DNA of 64,000 nt, taken from NCBI GenBank assembly GCA_964368645.1, contig CAYJBY010000005.1, positions 1 to 64,000 on the forward strand, written 5' to 3'. Every line of letters starts with the position of its first letter. Position 1 is the first letter of the stretch. The notes below the pieces were generated by a model that was given only the letters and a program-made list of their open reading frames with translations, was not told where the DNA came from and made no database searches. A program made the translations under genes and the position numbers. This stretch comes from JAEDHM01 sp964368645. GTDB lineage: Bacteria; Bacillota; Clostridia; Christensenellales; CAG-1252. Below, one piece after another: positions 26,112 to 34,926 of the stretch.

Positions 26112-27905
26112 TTAACCTCTTCTTTTTGCCGTTAATATTCTGTCTAAGCCGTTAAAATCTTTTGTGGTTTCCACGTCCGCCCAACCGCTTAACATAGCGG
26201 TTACGCTTTCGGACTGATTATAGCCGATTTCCAATACCAAAACACCGTTATCGGTAAGAAAATCCTTAGCTTTATCCGCAATAATCCGATAATAGTCCAA
26301 TCCGTCCTCACCGCCGTAAAGAGCAATGTAAGGCTCCTTTTTCACGTTGTCGGGCAGGGTAAGCATATCCGACTTGGCGATATATGGAGGGTTGCTGATT
26401 ATCACGTCGAAGGTACCCTCTATTGCGGTAAACATATCCGATTGAATAAAGCTGACCTCCGCGCCGTTTTCTTTTGCGTTGGCTTCCGCCACAGCAAGCG
26501 CTTCCGCGCTGATGTCTGACGCTGTTACCTTAATGCCGCGCTGTTTTGCAACCGCCACGGCAATCGCGCCGCTGCCTGTGCAAAGATCCAAAACCTTGGA
26601 ATCGGGGCGTATGAATTCCAACGCCTTTTCGGTAACCTCTTCGGTTTCGGGACGGGGGATAAGCACGTTCTCGTTGACCTTGATGGTATATCCGAAGAAA
26701 ACCGCGTCGCCCAGTGCGTACTGCAAGGGCTTGCCGTCGGCAACCTCCTTGGCGCAGGCAATAGCCTTTTCGTACTGTTGCTCGTCAATGGTGGTGAGCA
26801 AGGGGAGCGCACTTCTGGCGCAACCGACTATCGTAGTGAAAATCCAGTCTGCGATAACTTCCTTTTCCTCGTTCTTATCCAGATACGCCAATACCTCCGT
26901 GCGGCATCTGGCGTATGCTTTCTTGATATGGAATTTTTGAGTGGGGATAGACTCGTCCGCGTCCATCGCCAGTACCTGAGAGAAAGCGGCGATAGCCACC
27001 TCTATCATATCGTCGTCAGGCTCTCTTGTGGTCAGCTTCTGCATCAAAAAACCGGGTGCCTTCAGCACTCTTGTCAGAGGGTTGTCGAACCTTGCAAGGA
27101 GCTTAAGCAGCTCGTAGCTGAACCCAGCCACGAAGGGCATCAAAGCCAACTTTATAAGTATCTTATAAACGGTATTCAAATCCCCAAGCCACGAGGTGAC
27201 GAGGGTAAAAATAAATACCGCCAAAAGCATAACGATTACTATGAAATTAGTACCGCAACGGTCGTGACGCTTCGGCTGTTTACGGACGTTCTCCACCGTA
27301 AGAGGCAGGTCGCTTTCGTAACAGTTGATGGTCTTATGCTCCGCGCCGTGGTACATCCAAACTCGCTTAATATCCTTAAGCGCAGCAGTTACAAGGATAT
27401 ACGCCACAAAAATCAAAATACGCAACACGCCAACGATAAGATTTTGAACCCAAAGGGGCAAAACGTAGTCGGCGTACTTAAGCAAAAGCACGTTAAGAGC
27501 TTTGTCAACGATAACCTGCGGAACGATAACGAAAAGTCCAACCGCCATTGCTACGCCCAAGAGAACGCCGATTATAGTGGCGATAGTCATAATATCGGTG
27601 TGAAAGGTCTTTGCCAGCCATTTTTCCACCTTAGAGGCAGGCTCCTCCTCAATCTCTTCTCCGTAAACTTCCGCGGAGCGCATTAGGATTCTGGTACCCT
27701 TAATCATTGAGTCGAAGAAGACGATAAAACCGCGTAAAACGGGTATTTTCTGCCACCATTTTTTAACGCCGTCCGACCGTTCGCTTTCAAGCACTATCTC
27801 GCCTTTGGCGTTGCGAACCGCAGTAGTCATACTTCTGACGCCGCGCATCATCACGCCTTCAAGAACCGCCTGACCGCCGATAGGACTAACTTTTTTCCTT
27901 GCCAT
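26112..27905 (-). CDS. prmC: DUF1385 (YqhQ-like) membrane protein fused to release factor glutamine methyltransferase PrmC
   Basis: Two proteins that are neighbours in many Firmicutes are one polypeptide here. Residues 1 to about 305 are a DUF1385 protein: SPIGGQAVLEGVMMRG, membrane helices, MYHGAEHKTINCYE and a second membrane region. Residues from about 330 are PrmC: an N-terminal helical domain, QYALGDAVFFG, IPRPETEE, the SAM motif LDLCTGSGAIAVA and the catalytic ISNPPYI. PrmC methylates the Gln of the GGQ motif of RF1, whose gene follows at once. The ATG at 27905 is chosen because GAGGTG stands 4 nt upstream. The join lies at VLKAPGFLMQKLTTREPDDD with no stop or start between. DUF1385 is of unknown function. 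Confidence 0.9.
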   Translation of the reverse strand: MARKKVSPIGGQAVLEGVMMRGVRSMTTAVRNAKGEIVLESERSDGVKKWWQKIPVLRGFIVFFDSMIKGTRILMRSAEVYGEEIEEEPASKVEKWLAKTFHTDIMTIATIIGVLLGVAMAVGLFVIVPQVIVDKALNVLLLKYADYVLPLWVQNLIVGVLRILIFVAYILVTAALKDIKRVWMYHGAEHKTINCYESDLPLTVENVRKQPKRHDRCGTNFIVIVMLLAVFIFTLVTSWLGDLNTVYKILIKLALMPFVAGFSYELLKLLARFDNPLTRVLKAPGFLMQKLTTREPDDDMIEVAIAAFSQVLAMDADESIPTQKFHIKKAYARCRTEVLAYLDKNEEKEVIADWIFTTIVGCARSALPLLTTIDEQQYEKAIACAKEVADGKPLQYALGDAVFFGYTIKVNENVLIPRPETEEVTEKALEFIRPDSKVLDLCTGSGAIAVAVAKQRGIKVTASDISAEALAVAEANAKENGAEVSFIQSDMFTAIEGTFDVIISNPPYIAKSDMLTLPDNVKKEPYIALYGGEDGLDYYRIIADKAKDFLTDNGVLVLEIGYNQSESVTAMLSGWADVETTKDFNGLDRILTAKRRG

Positions 27906-27923
27906 TGACACCTCACTTATTCT

Positions 27924-27947
27924 AAAAATGGCGTAAAACACGCCATT
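27924..27947 (-). terminator. Second hairpin behind rpmE
   Basis: Minus strand AATGGCG and CGCCATT (27947-27941 with 27933-27927) form a 7-bp stem followed by a short T-run. A TATAAT at 27950-27945 overlaps it and could be the -10 box for the DUF1385-prmC gene, although its -35 (TTTTCA) is poor. Confidence 0.45.
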
Positions 27948-27954
27948 ATATAGA

Positions 27955-27985
27955 AAAAAGTGCGGACTGAAAACAGCCGCACTCT
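27955..27985 (-). terminator. Rho-independent terminator of rpmE
   Basis: Minus strand AGTGCGG and CCGCACT form the stem, followed by six T (27960-27955), starting 10 nt behind the rpmE stop. Confidence 0.85.
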
Positions 27986-27994
27986 TAATTATTG

Positions 27995-28201
27995 CTACTT
28001 AAGATTGTAACGCTTGTTGAACTTGTCAACTCTGCCGCCGCTGTCAACCAGCTTCTGTTTGCCGGTGAAGAAGGGATGACACTTGCTGCATACATCGACC
28101 TTTAACTCGTCCACATTCTTGGTGGTGCCGGTTACAAAGGACGCTCCGCACGCACAAGTGACAGTAACTGTCTTATATGCAGGATGGATACTCTTTTTCA
28201 T
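27995..28201 (-). CDS. rpmE: 50S ribosomal protein bL31 (zinc-binding form)
   Basis: The 68-residue protein is the C+ paralogue of bL31: CAC near residue 16 and CSKCHPFFTGKQK near residue 38 supply the zinc cysteines. The C-terminal DKFNKRY is typical. AGAGGTG lies before the ATG. It is monocistronic, with its own promoter at 28233-28261 and its own terminator. Confidence 0.96.
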   Translation of the reverse strand: MKKSIHPAYKTVTVTCACGASFVTGTTKNVDELKVDVCSKCHPFFTGKQKLVDSGGRVDKFNKRYNLK

Positions 28202-28232
28202 AATACACCTCTTTTTTTGGTAATGCTTTATT

Positions 28233-28261
28233 ATTATATCTAGTACGCAGGTTTAAGTCAA
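28233..28261 (-). promoter_or_regulatory. rpmE promoter
   Basis: Minus strand TTGACT (28261-28256), 17-bp spacer, TATAAT (28238-28233), about 30 nt ahead of the start codon. Confidence 0.8.
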
Positions 28262-28315
28262 CAACTTTTTAACGCATTTGAGGCTTTTTTTGCTCAAATT
28301 TAATCAGTTGTCCGC

Positions 28316-29053
28316 TTATTCCAGATAATAGTTTTGCAAAAGCTCCTTTTCCTTGTCGCCTACTCCGACCGCCTGCAAATAACCCTCTAAACCGCCGTAA
28401 GCTTTCTCCGCAGACTTGACGAAGGCGTTAAGGTTGGACGGAAAAACGAAAAACAACTGCTTAAAAAGCTCCTTTTTACCCGACGACATATCTTGAGTAA
28501 ACTTTTCCAGTTCGCTCTTCATCAGCTCGTTGGTCAAAAGGTATTCCTCAAGGCAGGCGTCAAAGTCAAAGCCCAAGGCTGTAAGCAGCAGTATAGCCGC
28601 CACTCCCGTTCTGTCCTTGCCTTGCGTGCAGTGCCAAAGCACCGTACCGCCCTCGGCTTCCAGCACCGCCGCGAAAAAGCCGCGGTACGCTTCTCTTGCC
28701 TGTACGGACTCCCCAAGGTCGCGGTAAAGCCCCTTGAAGAAGTTTTTGGAGTCGATAAGGAAGTGCAGTTTCATCAGTATGACGGCAAACTTACCGCCCT
28801 TAAGGGAAGGCATAGCGGGGAAGGAATAGTTCCTCGCTCCCTCCACCTCGCGGTCGGGGCGTTGCTTGCACTCGGCGGTATCTCTGAAATCGACGATTCG
28901 TTTCAGACCGAGGTTTTTCAGCGCGGCAAGATCGCCGTCGGAAAGCTCGTTCAGGTCGCCGCACCTTAACAGCTTATCGGACTTAACCGTTTTGCCGTCT
29001 GCGCGGCGCATACCGCCCAGCTCACGAAAATTGACTATACTGTCCGAACGCAT
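28316..29053 (-). CDS. Tyrosine-protein phosphatase (Y_phosphatase3 family)
   Basis: The 245-residue protein begins NFRELGGMRRADGK, the typical start of this family, and has the active-site loop HCTQGKDRTG with the Cys nucleophile and the Arg of CX5R. The general-acid region with FRDTAECKQRPD is present. Substrates in bacteria include phosphotyrosine proteins and phosphoinositides; which applies here is unknown. The ATG shares its A with the stop of the GH3 gene (TAATG), so the two are coupled. There is no signal peptide. Confidence 0.85.
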   Translation of the reverse strand: MRSDSIVNFRELGGMRRADGKTVKSDKLLRCGDLNELSDGDLAALKNLGLKRIVDFRDTAECKQRPDREVEGARNYSFPAMPSLKGGKFAVILMKLHFLIDSKNFFKGLYRDLGESVQAREAYRGFFAAVLEAEGGTVLWHCTQGKDRTGVAAILLLTALGFDFDACLEEYLLTNELMKSELEKFTQDMSSGKKELFKQLFFVFPSNLNAFVKSAEKAYGGLEGYLQAVGVGDKEKELLQNYYLE

Positions 29054-31488
29054 TATTTATACTTTTTCTTAAAACCGCGGACGAAGGCGCGGAAGCCGCC
29101 CTTTTTCTTGTTGAAAATGTCCACGAGTCCGTTGACGGAGTACATAGAGAGGATTCCGCCCGAGAAACCGCTGAGGGAGCGCAGAGGCATCGAAACGATG
29201 CTGTTGACTATCATTGCGGCGTTGGCGGCATCGCCTGCTATTAGTTTGCTGGCGAATTTTGCAAGTCGGTTGATAAAGCGTCCGAGTCCTGTTACGTTCA
29301 GCTCGCCCATTGTGGAGTTGACGTGGAACTCGCCCACCTTGTAAGGCTCGTTAGAGGGCAGCTTTTCGCCGTACAGTTCTTCAAACTGTTCCTTGGTGAT
29401 ATCGTCGTATTTGTCGATATTGAAATAGACCTCTTTCACCGCGTCGGTATAGACGGGAAGCGCAACGGAATCGTCTGCGCCCTCAACCTTAACCTCGAAG
29501 ACCTTTTTAATATCTCTGCTGGACGCGCCTACGGAAACTGTGTAATCGCCGCTTAACACCGTCCAGTTATTAACTGCGGTGTTGTAAAACGCGAACGCAC
29601 GGGAATCCAATTCAACGGTAACGGTAGTGCTTTCGCCTGCCTTAAGAGCCACCTTCTCAAAGCCTTTCAGCTCTTTTTCCGCCTTGAAAACGGGGGCGTT
29701 CTTCTGTCCGACGTAAACCTGTGCGGTTTCCTCTCCGAAGCAGTCGCCCGTATTGGTTATCTTAAAGCTGACGGTCAGCTTGTCGCCCTCCTTGTAGGAT
29801 GCGGCGCAGTTGAAATCCGAATACTCGAAGGTTGTGTAGCTAAGACCGAAGCCAAAGGGGAAAGCGACCTGTTTTTTCGCTGTGTCGAAATAGCGGTAGC
29901 CGACAAAAATCGACTCTCTGTATTCCACGGTACGGGGTCCCATAGGGAAATATTTTTGTGCAAGCACGTCGTCTAGCGCAACGGGGAAAGTCTCCGCAAG
30001 CTTGCCGCTGGGATTGCTCTTGCCGTAAAGCATATCGACGGTAGCGTCGCCGACGGCTTCGCCTAACAGATAGGTGTTAAGCACAGCCTGAACCTTGCCG
30101 AACCAAGTCATCGCCATAGGCGAACCGCCCTGAAGAACCACTATCACGTTGGGATTGACCTTAAGAAGCTCCTCGATTAACACGTTATGCCCCTCGGGTA
30201 AATCGATATGGGTACGGTCAAAGCCCTCGCTCTCGTATATATCGGTAAGACCGATAACCGCGATAACCTTGTCCTTGCCCTTGGCGGTTTCCACAGCCTT
30301 TTGCAACAGTTTCTTGTTGTAGCCGTCGCCCTTAAGCGTATAGCCCTCTGCGTAATCGAAGCTCTTGCCTGCGGCGGTAAGCGCGTCGGTGATATTGACC
30401 AGCTTCTGACAGCAGATACGGGAACTGCCCGAGCCCTGATAACGGCATTCCTCGGCGAGCTTGCCGATAACCGCTATCTTCTCGTCACCCTTCAAGGGGA
30501 GAGCCTTGTTCTCGTTCTTCATAAGAACGGAGCACTTTGCGCCGGCTTCTCTGACTAACGCGTAATGCTTATCAAAATCAGTAACAGTCTTGGTATCGGA
30601 GCGGTGAGACACGCAATCGAAAACGTAATTAAGCACTCTTTCCGTGGTAACGTCCAGTTCCTCCATAGTAAGACTGCCGTCCTGAACCGCCTTGATGATT
30701 TCTCTGTCGTTCATACCCTTAGTGCCGGGCATTTGCAGGTCAAGACCTGCCTTTACGCCCAGAACTCTCTCGTTTACCGCGCCCCAGTCGCTGACGACCA
30801 AGCCCTTAAAGCCCCATTCGCCGCGGAGAACGTCGGTAAGCATACGCTTGTTCTCGCTTAAATACGTGCCGCCGATTCTGTTATAGGAGCACATAATCTG
30901 TTGAGGCTGTTCCGCCTTAACGGTGGTTTCGAAGGCAGGAAGATAAATCTCTCTTAAAGCTCTCTCATCTACTCTGCTATCCACGGACATACGGCAGAAT
31001 TCCTCGTTGTTGGCGCAAAAATGCTTAAGGGAACAGCCTACGCCTTGACTCTGAACGCCGTGAACGTAGTTTTTGCTCATTTCTCCTGCAAGGTAAGGAT
31101 CCTCGGAAAAATATTCGAAATTACGTCCGCACAAAGGGGAACGCTTGATGTTGGTGCCGGGACCTAACACGGTGGACACGTTCAAAGCCTTGGCTTCTAT
31201 AGCGATGGCTTCGCCGATTTTTTCCACTAGCTTTCTATCCCAAGAGCTGGCGGTGGCAACCGCAGGAGGAAAACAGGTGGCAGGCTCGCTGCCCTTCATA
31301 ATATTAACGCCGCCCTTGCCTGAATCTGCGCCGAATTCCTTGCGTAAGCCGTGAGGGCCGTCAGTCATCGTGACCGCGGGAATCCCCAGTCTTTCAACGG
31401 ATTTCGTCGTCCAAAAATGCAAGCCGCTTGCAAGGGAAGCCTTTTCTTCTAAGGTGAGTTGCTTTAACAAAGCCTTAATGTCAGCCAT
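29053..31488 (-). CDS. Glycoside hydrolase family 3 beta-glucosidase-like enzyme
   Basis: The enzyme cleaves terminal beta-linked sugars. The GH3 N-terminal TIM-barrel shows MTDGPHGLRK, the LKHFCANNEE region and the nucleophile Asp234 in VVSDWGAV. The C-terminal alpha/beta domain (KDKVIAVIGLTDIYESEGFD includes the acid/base area) and an FN3-like domain follow. The last 120 residues are extra and end in a basic stretch (KKKGGFRAFVRGFKKKYK). No signal peptide is seen, so it probably acts on imported disaccharides. The ATG at 31488 has GGAGG 5 nt upstream and replaces the longer frame at 31500. Confidence 0.9.
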   Translation of the reverse strand: MADIKALLKQLTLEEKASLASGLHFWTTKSVERLGIPAVTMTDGPHGLRKEFGADSGKGGVNIMKGSEPATCFPPAVATASSWDRKLVEKIGEAIAIEAKALNVSTVLGPGTNIKRSPLCGRNFEYFSEDPYLAGEMSKNYVHGVQSQGVGCSLKHFCANNEEFCRMSVDSRVDERALREIYLPAFETTVKAEQPQQIMCSYNRIGGTYLSENKRMLTDVLRGEWGFKGLVVSDWGAVNERVLGVKAGLDLQMPGTKGMNDREIIKAVQDGSLTMEELDVTTERVLNYVFDCVSHRSDTKTVTDFDKHYALVREAGAKCSVLMKNENKALPLKGDEKIAVIGKLAEECRYQGSGSSRICCQKLVNITDALTAAGKSFDYAEGYTLKGDGYNKKLLQKAVETAKGKDKVIAVIGLTDIYESEGFDRTHIDLPEGHNVLIEELLKVNPNVIVVLQGGSPMAMTWFGKVQAVLNTYLLGEAVGDATVDMLYGKSNPSGKLAETFPVALDDVLAQKYFPMGPRTVEYRESIFVGYRYFDTAKKQVAFPFGFGLSYTTFEYSDFNCAASYKEGDKLTVSFKITNTGDCFGEETAQVYVGQKNAPVFKAEKELKGFEKVALKAGESTTVTVELDSRAFAFYNTAVNNWTVLSGDYTVSVGASSRDIKKVFEVKVEGADDSVALPVYTDAVKEVYFNIDKYDDITKEQFEELYGEKLPSNEPYKVGEFHVNSTMGELNVTGLGRFINRLAKFASKLIAGDAANAAMIVNSIVSMPLRSLSGFSGGILSMYSVNGLVDIFNKKKGGFRAFVRGFKKKYK

Positions 31489-31520
31489 AATATCCTCCAT
31501 ATTAATAATGATACTTTATA

Positions 31521-31550
31521 ATTGTAACATACTCCCACGGGCGTTATCAA
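31521..31550 (-). promoter_or_regulatory. Promoter of the GH3-phosphatase operon
   Basis: Minus strand TTGATA (31550-31545), 18-bp spacer, TACAAT (31526-31521). Confidence 0.6.
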
Positions 31551-31596
31551 TAGCGTAGTGGGTTTTTCTCAAGGGTAAAAACAAAAAATTTAGGTT

Positions 31597-32241
31597 TTAT
31601 CCTGCGAAACCGTCAATGAGCTTTTGCAGGGTGACAAAAGCCGTGGCGATATGGTAGCCGTCCGCAACCGCGTGGTTAAGCCTTACTGTCACAGGCATCA
31701 GAAACCGTCCGTTTTCTTCCTTATAGCGGCTCCAGTTGACTATGGGCAGAAAGTAAAAATATCCGTCGGGAAGTTCAAGATTCATAGACTCGTAGGACAG
31801 CCAAGGGAGATATGACGCGTCGAAATAGCCCTGCTTGGTGTTATCCAAGCCGTATTCTCTGGTGTTTTTGGCGCGTTCGAGGTCGGCAAGGGCTGTTTTG
31901 TAGAACTCCGCGTAGTCCTCCGTGTATTCGGTATAAGCAACGGTAATCGTCTCGGTATCCTGATGAAAAACGTATTGCGTGGGATTGATTTTGTCGAAAA
32001 CGGCAAGCTGACCTGTCTGGTAAATATAGTGCATTCTGTAGTCCTCGCGGCTGTTAAGGGTTTTGCTCAACAGATAGAGAAAGTTGACGTAGAATGAGGT
32101 TCCCGACGATTTGGAATAGGCAATCAGCGGCGTGACGTCGATTTTGTTCGTAAGGGAAACCGAACATTTGCAGTCCTCGGTGAAGTGGCGGAAAACGCCT
32201 TTTCTGTAATAGTCGTTTTGATTCAATAGCTTATAACTCAT
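31597..32241 (-). CDS. Chloramphenicol acetyltransferase-family protein
   Basis: The product has 214 residues and the fold signature of trimeric CAT enzymes, which move an acetyl group from acetyl-CoA. The catalytic His lies in LNHAVADGYH; the canonical motif is HHAVCDGFH, so the catalytic second His is kept while its neighbour is Asn and the Cys is Ala. The N-terminal YRKGVFRHFTEDCKCSVSLT matches the family. The ATG at 32241 has AGAGGAG 6 nt upstream; the longer frame from 32412 crosses the promoter and is rejected. Real resistance activity cannot be inferred, since many chromosomal CAT-like proteins act on other molecules. Confidence 0.8.
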   Translation of the reverse strand: MSYKLLNQNDYYRKGVFRHFTEDCKCSVSLTNKIDVTPLIAYSKSSGTSFYVNFLYLLSKTLNSREDYRMHYIYQTGQLAVFDKINPTQYVFHQDTETITVAYTEYTEDYAEFYKTALADLERAKNTREYGLDNTKQGYFDASYLPWLSYESMNLELPDGYFYFLPIVNWSRYKEENGRFLMPVTVRLNHAVADGYHIATAFVTLQKLIDGFAG

Positions 32242-32316
32242 AACGATGCTCCTCTCGTAAAAACCGCCGCGTAAATCGTCCTGTAAAATCCGAAGGGCGG
32301 CGAATAAATCCCGTAT

Positions 32317-32345
32317 ATTATAGCACAAAAGAACGAATGGAACAA
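32317..32345 (-). promoter_or_regulatory. Promoter of the CAT-like gene
   Basis: Minus strand TTGTTC (32345-32340), 17-bp spacer, TATAAT (32322-32317). Confidence 0.65.
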
Positions 32346-32398
32346 GCGTTTGTACGCGGTGAGAAGCGAACGGCGGCGGCGCCGTTTTTGATTTTTGG

Positions 32399-32426
32399 TT
32401 GACATAAAGCATTATTATGATATAAT
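32399..32426 (+). promoter_or_regulatory. Promoter giving a leaderless transcript
   Basis: TTGACA (32399-32404), 16-bp spacer, TATAAT (32421-32426). The ATG at 32433 lies 6 nt behind the -10 box, where transcription should begin. Confidence 0.78.
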
Positions 32427-32432
32427 AAAAAT

Positions 32433-32912
32433 ATGAAAGCTATTGAAGAACAAAAGTACAAGAGGTCAATGCGTATCGCGTCCTTTATCGAGTTGGTACC
32501 GGCAATACTCTATACCTGCGCGTTTATCGTTTTGGTTATTTTGGGCGTTGTGGAGGAGTACACGGATAAGACCTTTTTAGGCGGCGGTATGCTTAAGGTT
32601 TTGCTTTGGGCGCCTTTGCTGTTAATCTATATGATAATCCACTGGATAATTACCGCGAAAATGCGGAAATACGCAAAACGTCCCGAACATTGCGCCAACG
32701 TCACCACCAAGCTGAAGCTTGCAGGGTTAATACAGTTGCTTCCTGCAATTGTTGCCGCGGTGCTGGCGGTATTGGACTTTTTGGGCGGCGATACCAAGGG
32801 CGGGCTGATAACTCTGGCGATTACGGCGGCGTTGACGGCTGTTTCCGTTCCCACGTTTGATATGTCGCATAAGCGTATGGCGACTCCCCCTGCCGAGGGC
32901 ACGGAGGAGTAA
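32433..32912 (+). CDS. Four-helix membrane protein of unknown function
   Basis: The 159-residue protein has four hydrophobic segments (residues about 14-42, 51-72, 92-112 and 121-140) with a basic loop KMRKYAKRPEHC in the middle. No family is recognised. The first ATG is 6 nt behind a strong promoter and has no ribosome binding site. The alternative ATG at 32469 has AGAGGT only 2 nt upstream, too close to be ideal. I take the first ATG and a leaderless mRNA. It is divergent from the CAT-like gene. Confidence 0.65.
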   Translation: MKAIEEQKYKRSMRIASFIELVPAILYTCAFIVLVILGVVEEYTDKTFLGGGMLKVLLWAPLLLIYMIIHWIITAKMRKYAKRPEHCANVTTKLKLAGLIQLLPAIVAAVLAVLDFLGGDTKGGLITLAITAALTAVSVPTFDMSHKRMATPPAEGTEE

Positions 32913-32945
32913 CGGCGGCGTAACGGTCGTCCGATATAATTTCAC

Positions 32946-32974
32946 TTGCATTTTCTAGGTTACGGTGATATAAT
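32946..32974 (+). promoter_or_regulatory. Promoter of the MDR dehydrogenase-like gene (near leaderless)
   Basis: TTGCAT (32946-32951), 17-bp spacer, TATAAT (32969-32974). Nine nt separate the -10 box from the ATG at 32984, leaving a leader of about 0-3 nt. Confidence 0.72.
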
Positions 32975-32983
32975 TTAGCAGTT

Positions 32984-33967
32984 ATGAAAAGTTGGAACAT
33001 ATCCGAATCCGGCGCAATTGCGCTTGAGGAACAGAATATCAATACCGAGGGCTTGGTCAAGGTTAAGGTAACTAAGGTTCCCCTTATGCCCTCAGACCTA
33101 TCCGTTTTTTTCGGCAAGGCGAATACGCGCTTTCCTATCGTACCGGGCAGAATCGCCGCAGGTTTGGTAAGCGAGGCCGATCCGATGACGGGCTTCCGCA
33201 AGGGAGAGAAGGTTTTTGTATCTCCTTATCAAAAACTTCAAAAGGGCGAGACTGTGGTCAAGGTTCACGGCGTTGATTTGAACGGCTATCTTTCCGACTA
33301 CGTTGTCGTTCCCTTCGAGGACGTTTATTCTCTGCCTGAGGGAGTTACGGACGAGCAGGCGATTTTTATCGAGAACATAGCAATAGCAATTAACGCCATC
33401 GAGACCATTGATCTTGAGGCGCACGAGTATTTGACTATTCTTGGTGCCAACGCGCAGGGACTTATTACCGCGCAGTTGGCTAACTACTATCACGCGGTAC
33501 CTATTATAGTGGATAAGGACGAGGCAAAGCTGGAGCTTGCCAGAGAGGCAGGCGTATGCTACTGTATCAACAGCGATAAGCAGGACGTCACTCAGCGCGT
33601 TTTGGAGATAACAGGCGGCAGAATGGCAGACTGTACGGTTTTTGAATGCCGTAGCGGCTTAACTCCGCAGTTCGCCTTCAATCTTACCAAAAAAAGAGGC
33701 AAGGTCGGCATCATAGGGCTTAACGTCATTGGCAACAAGCTCAATGCGGACATACGCACAATACTTGCCAAGGAGCTGACCGTCGTCGGTATCAGTACCG
33801 GTTACGGGGAGCTGTCCTCCGCCCTTAATCTTTTAGCTAACGAGGCGGTTAATCTTGACGGACTTATAGAACAGACGATTCCTTTCGAGCAGGCAGGCGA
33901 ATATATGGCAGGACTCAGCGCCGACGCTTTCGACGGCAGATTAAGAGTTGTGTTTAACTGCGATTAA
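32984..33967 (+). CDS. Medium-chain dehydrogenase/reductase-like protein lacking zinc ligands
   Basis: The 327-residue protein has the MDR layout: a GroES-like N-terminal domain (VTKVPLMPSDLSVFFGK, FPIVPGRIAAGLV, GEKVFVSPY, GYLSDYVVVP) and a Rossmann domain (LTILGANAQGLITAQLA). In alcohol dehydrogenases the first part would read GICGSD and GHE; here Cys is replaced (MPSD) and the His-Glu pair is Arg-Ile (PGRIAAG). The structural-zinc cysteines are missing as well. It is therefore a zinc-free reductase or a protein without catalysis. No Shine-Dalgarno sequence is seen and the mRNA is probably leaderless. Confidence 0.8.
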   Translation: MKSWNISESGAIALEEQNINTEGLVKVKVTKVPLMPSDLSVFFGKANTRFPIVPGRIAAGLVSEADPMTGFRKGEKVFVSPYQKLQKGETVVKVHGVDLNGYLSDYVVVPFEDVYSLPEGVTDEQAIFIENIAIAINAIETIDLEAHEYLTILGANAQGLITAQLANYYHAVPIIVDKDEAKLELAREAGVCYCINSDKQDVTQRVLEITGGRMADCTVFECRSGLTPQFAFNLTKKRGKVGIIGLNVIGNKLNADIRTILAKELTVVGISTGYGELSSALNLLANEAVNLDGLIEQTIPFEQAGEYMAGLSADAFDGRLRVVFNCD

Positions 33968-34224
33968 CCAATCAACGAATTCCTAACTAAAAACACTTTT
34001 TCAAAATAACAGAAATCAGCAATTTCTAATTGCGATAATACATAAAATACGTTTCACCAAAATAATAGTTTCCACAACTACAATTTCAAACCAATAAAAA
34101 ACCGTCGGCGTTAGCAATTATCGTCGGCGGATATTTTAATATGACAATATTTGTTTAGGTACAGTAACCCCATAAAGGAACGGATTTCCCCTTCCTTTTT
34201 TTACCTATCCTTTGAAATCGGTCT
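33968..34224. other. Intergenic region with two hairpins
   Basis: No gene is seen. A 9-bp stem with two G-U pairs (arms within 34101-34131) follows the MDR gene, and a second hairpin AAGGAA/TTCCTT (34175-34197) with an eight-base T-run to 34202 could end plus-strand transcription. Both are convergent to the ABC operon end. Confidence 0.45.
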
Positions 34225-34917
34225 TTAATTGTTCCCAACGTCGGATATTTTTCCGTCCCTCAAATGGATAATTTTATCGCAGTTTTCCGCAAGAAGCATA
34301 TCGTGGGTTACAAGCACGATGGTCTTTCCCAATTTCGTCAATTCTTTGAATATGGTTAAAATTTTGTTTTTATTATCGGTATCGAGAGAACCTGTCGGCT
34401 CGTCTGCGAGGATAAGCTCACTGCCGTTAATTAAGGCGCGAGCTATGGCAACGCGTTGTTTTTCTCCGCCCGACATAGTGAAAACCGTCTGCTCTGCCAG
34501 CTCAAAAATCCCTACTGATTTCAGAATATCCGCTGTAATTTCGTTGCGCCGTTTATCGCTTTGCTTAACTAGATATGTGGCGATTTTTACGTTTTCAAAA
34601 GCGGTGGAATATTCCAAAAGTGACGGTTGCTGTCTGATAATACCAAGTGTTTTTATTCTCCAATCGTCGCGTTGTCCGGCGGTTATGCCGTAAATATCAA
34701 CGCCGTCGATAACGACATTTCCCGAGGTGGGGGGAAGCATACCCGAAAGAATGTTGAGGAGCGTGCTTTTTCCTGCGCCCGATTCGCCTATTACTGCGGT
34801 TAAGGAGCCTTTTTGTAACTCAATATCAATATCGCAGAGCGCGATTTTTTCGTTTCGCTTACCCTTGTTGAATATTTTTTTAAGCCGTTGAATTTTTATA
34901 TAGCAATCAGTTTCCAT
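34225..34917 (-). CDS. ABC transporter ATP-binding protein (LolD/MacB type)
   Basis: This 230-residue ATPase has Walker A GESGAGKST, the Q-loop IIRQQPSLLEY, the signature MSGGEKQR, Walker B LILADEPTGSLD and the H-loop VTHD. The subfamily is the LolD/MacB/FtsE group, which works with FtsX-type permeases in mechanotransmission or peptide and drug export. It is the last gene of a five-gene operon behind a secreted protein and three membrane proteins, 9 nt from the preceding one, and most likely powers them. Confidence 0.9.
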   Translation of the reverse strand: METDCYIKIQRLKKIFNKGKRNEKIALCDIDIELQKGSLTAVIGESGAGKSTLLNILSGMLPPTSGNVVIDGVDIYGITAGQRDDWRIKTLGIIRQQPSLLEYSTAFENVKIATYLVKQSDKRRNEITADILKSVGIFELAEQTVFTMSGGEKQRVAIARALINGSELILADEPTGSLDTDNKNKILTIFKELTKLGKTIVLVTHDMLLAENCDKIIHLRDGKISDVGNN

Positions 34918-34926
34918 TATAGCTCC

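Noticed and set aside
31597..32241. Confirmed chloramphenicol resistance gene
   Set aside because: The active-site motif deviates from HHAVCDG, and the chromosomal setting gives no sign of a resistance element.
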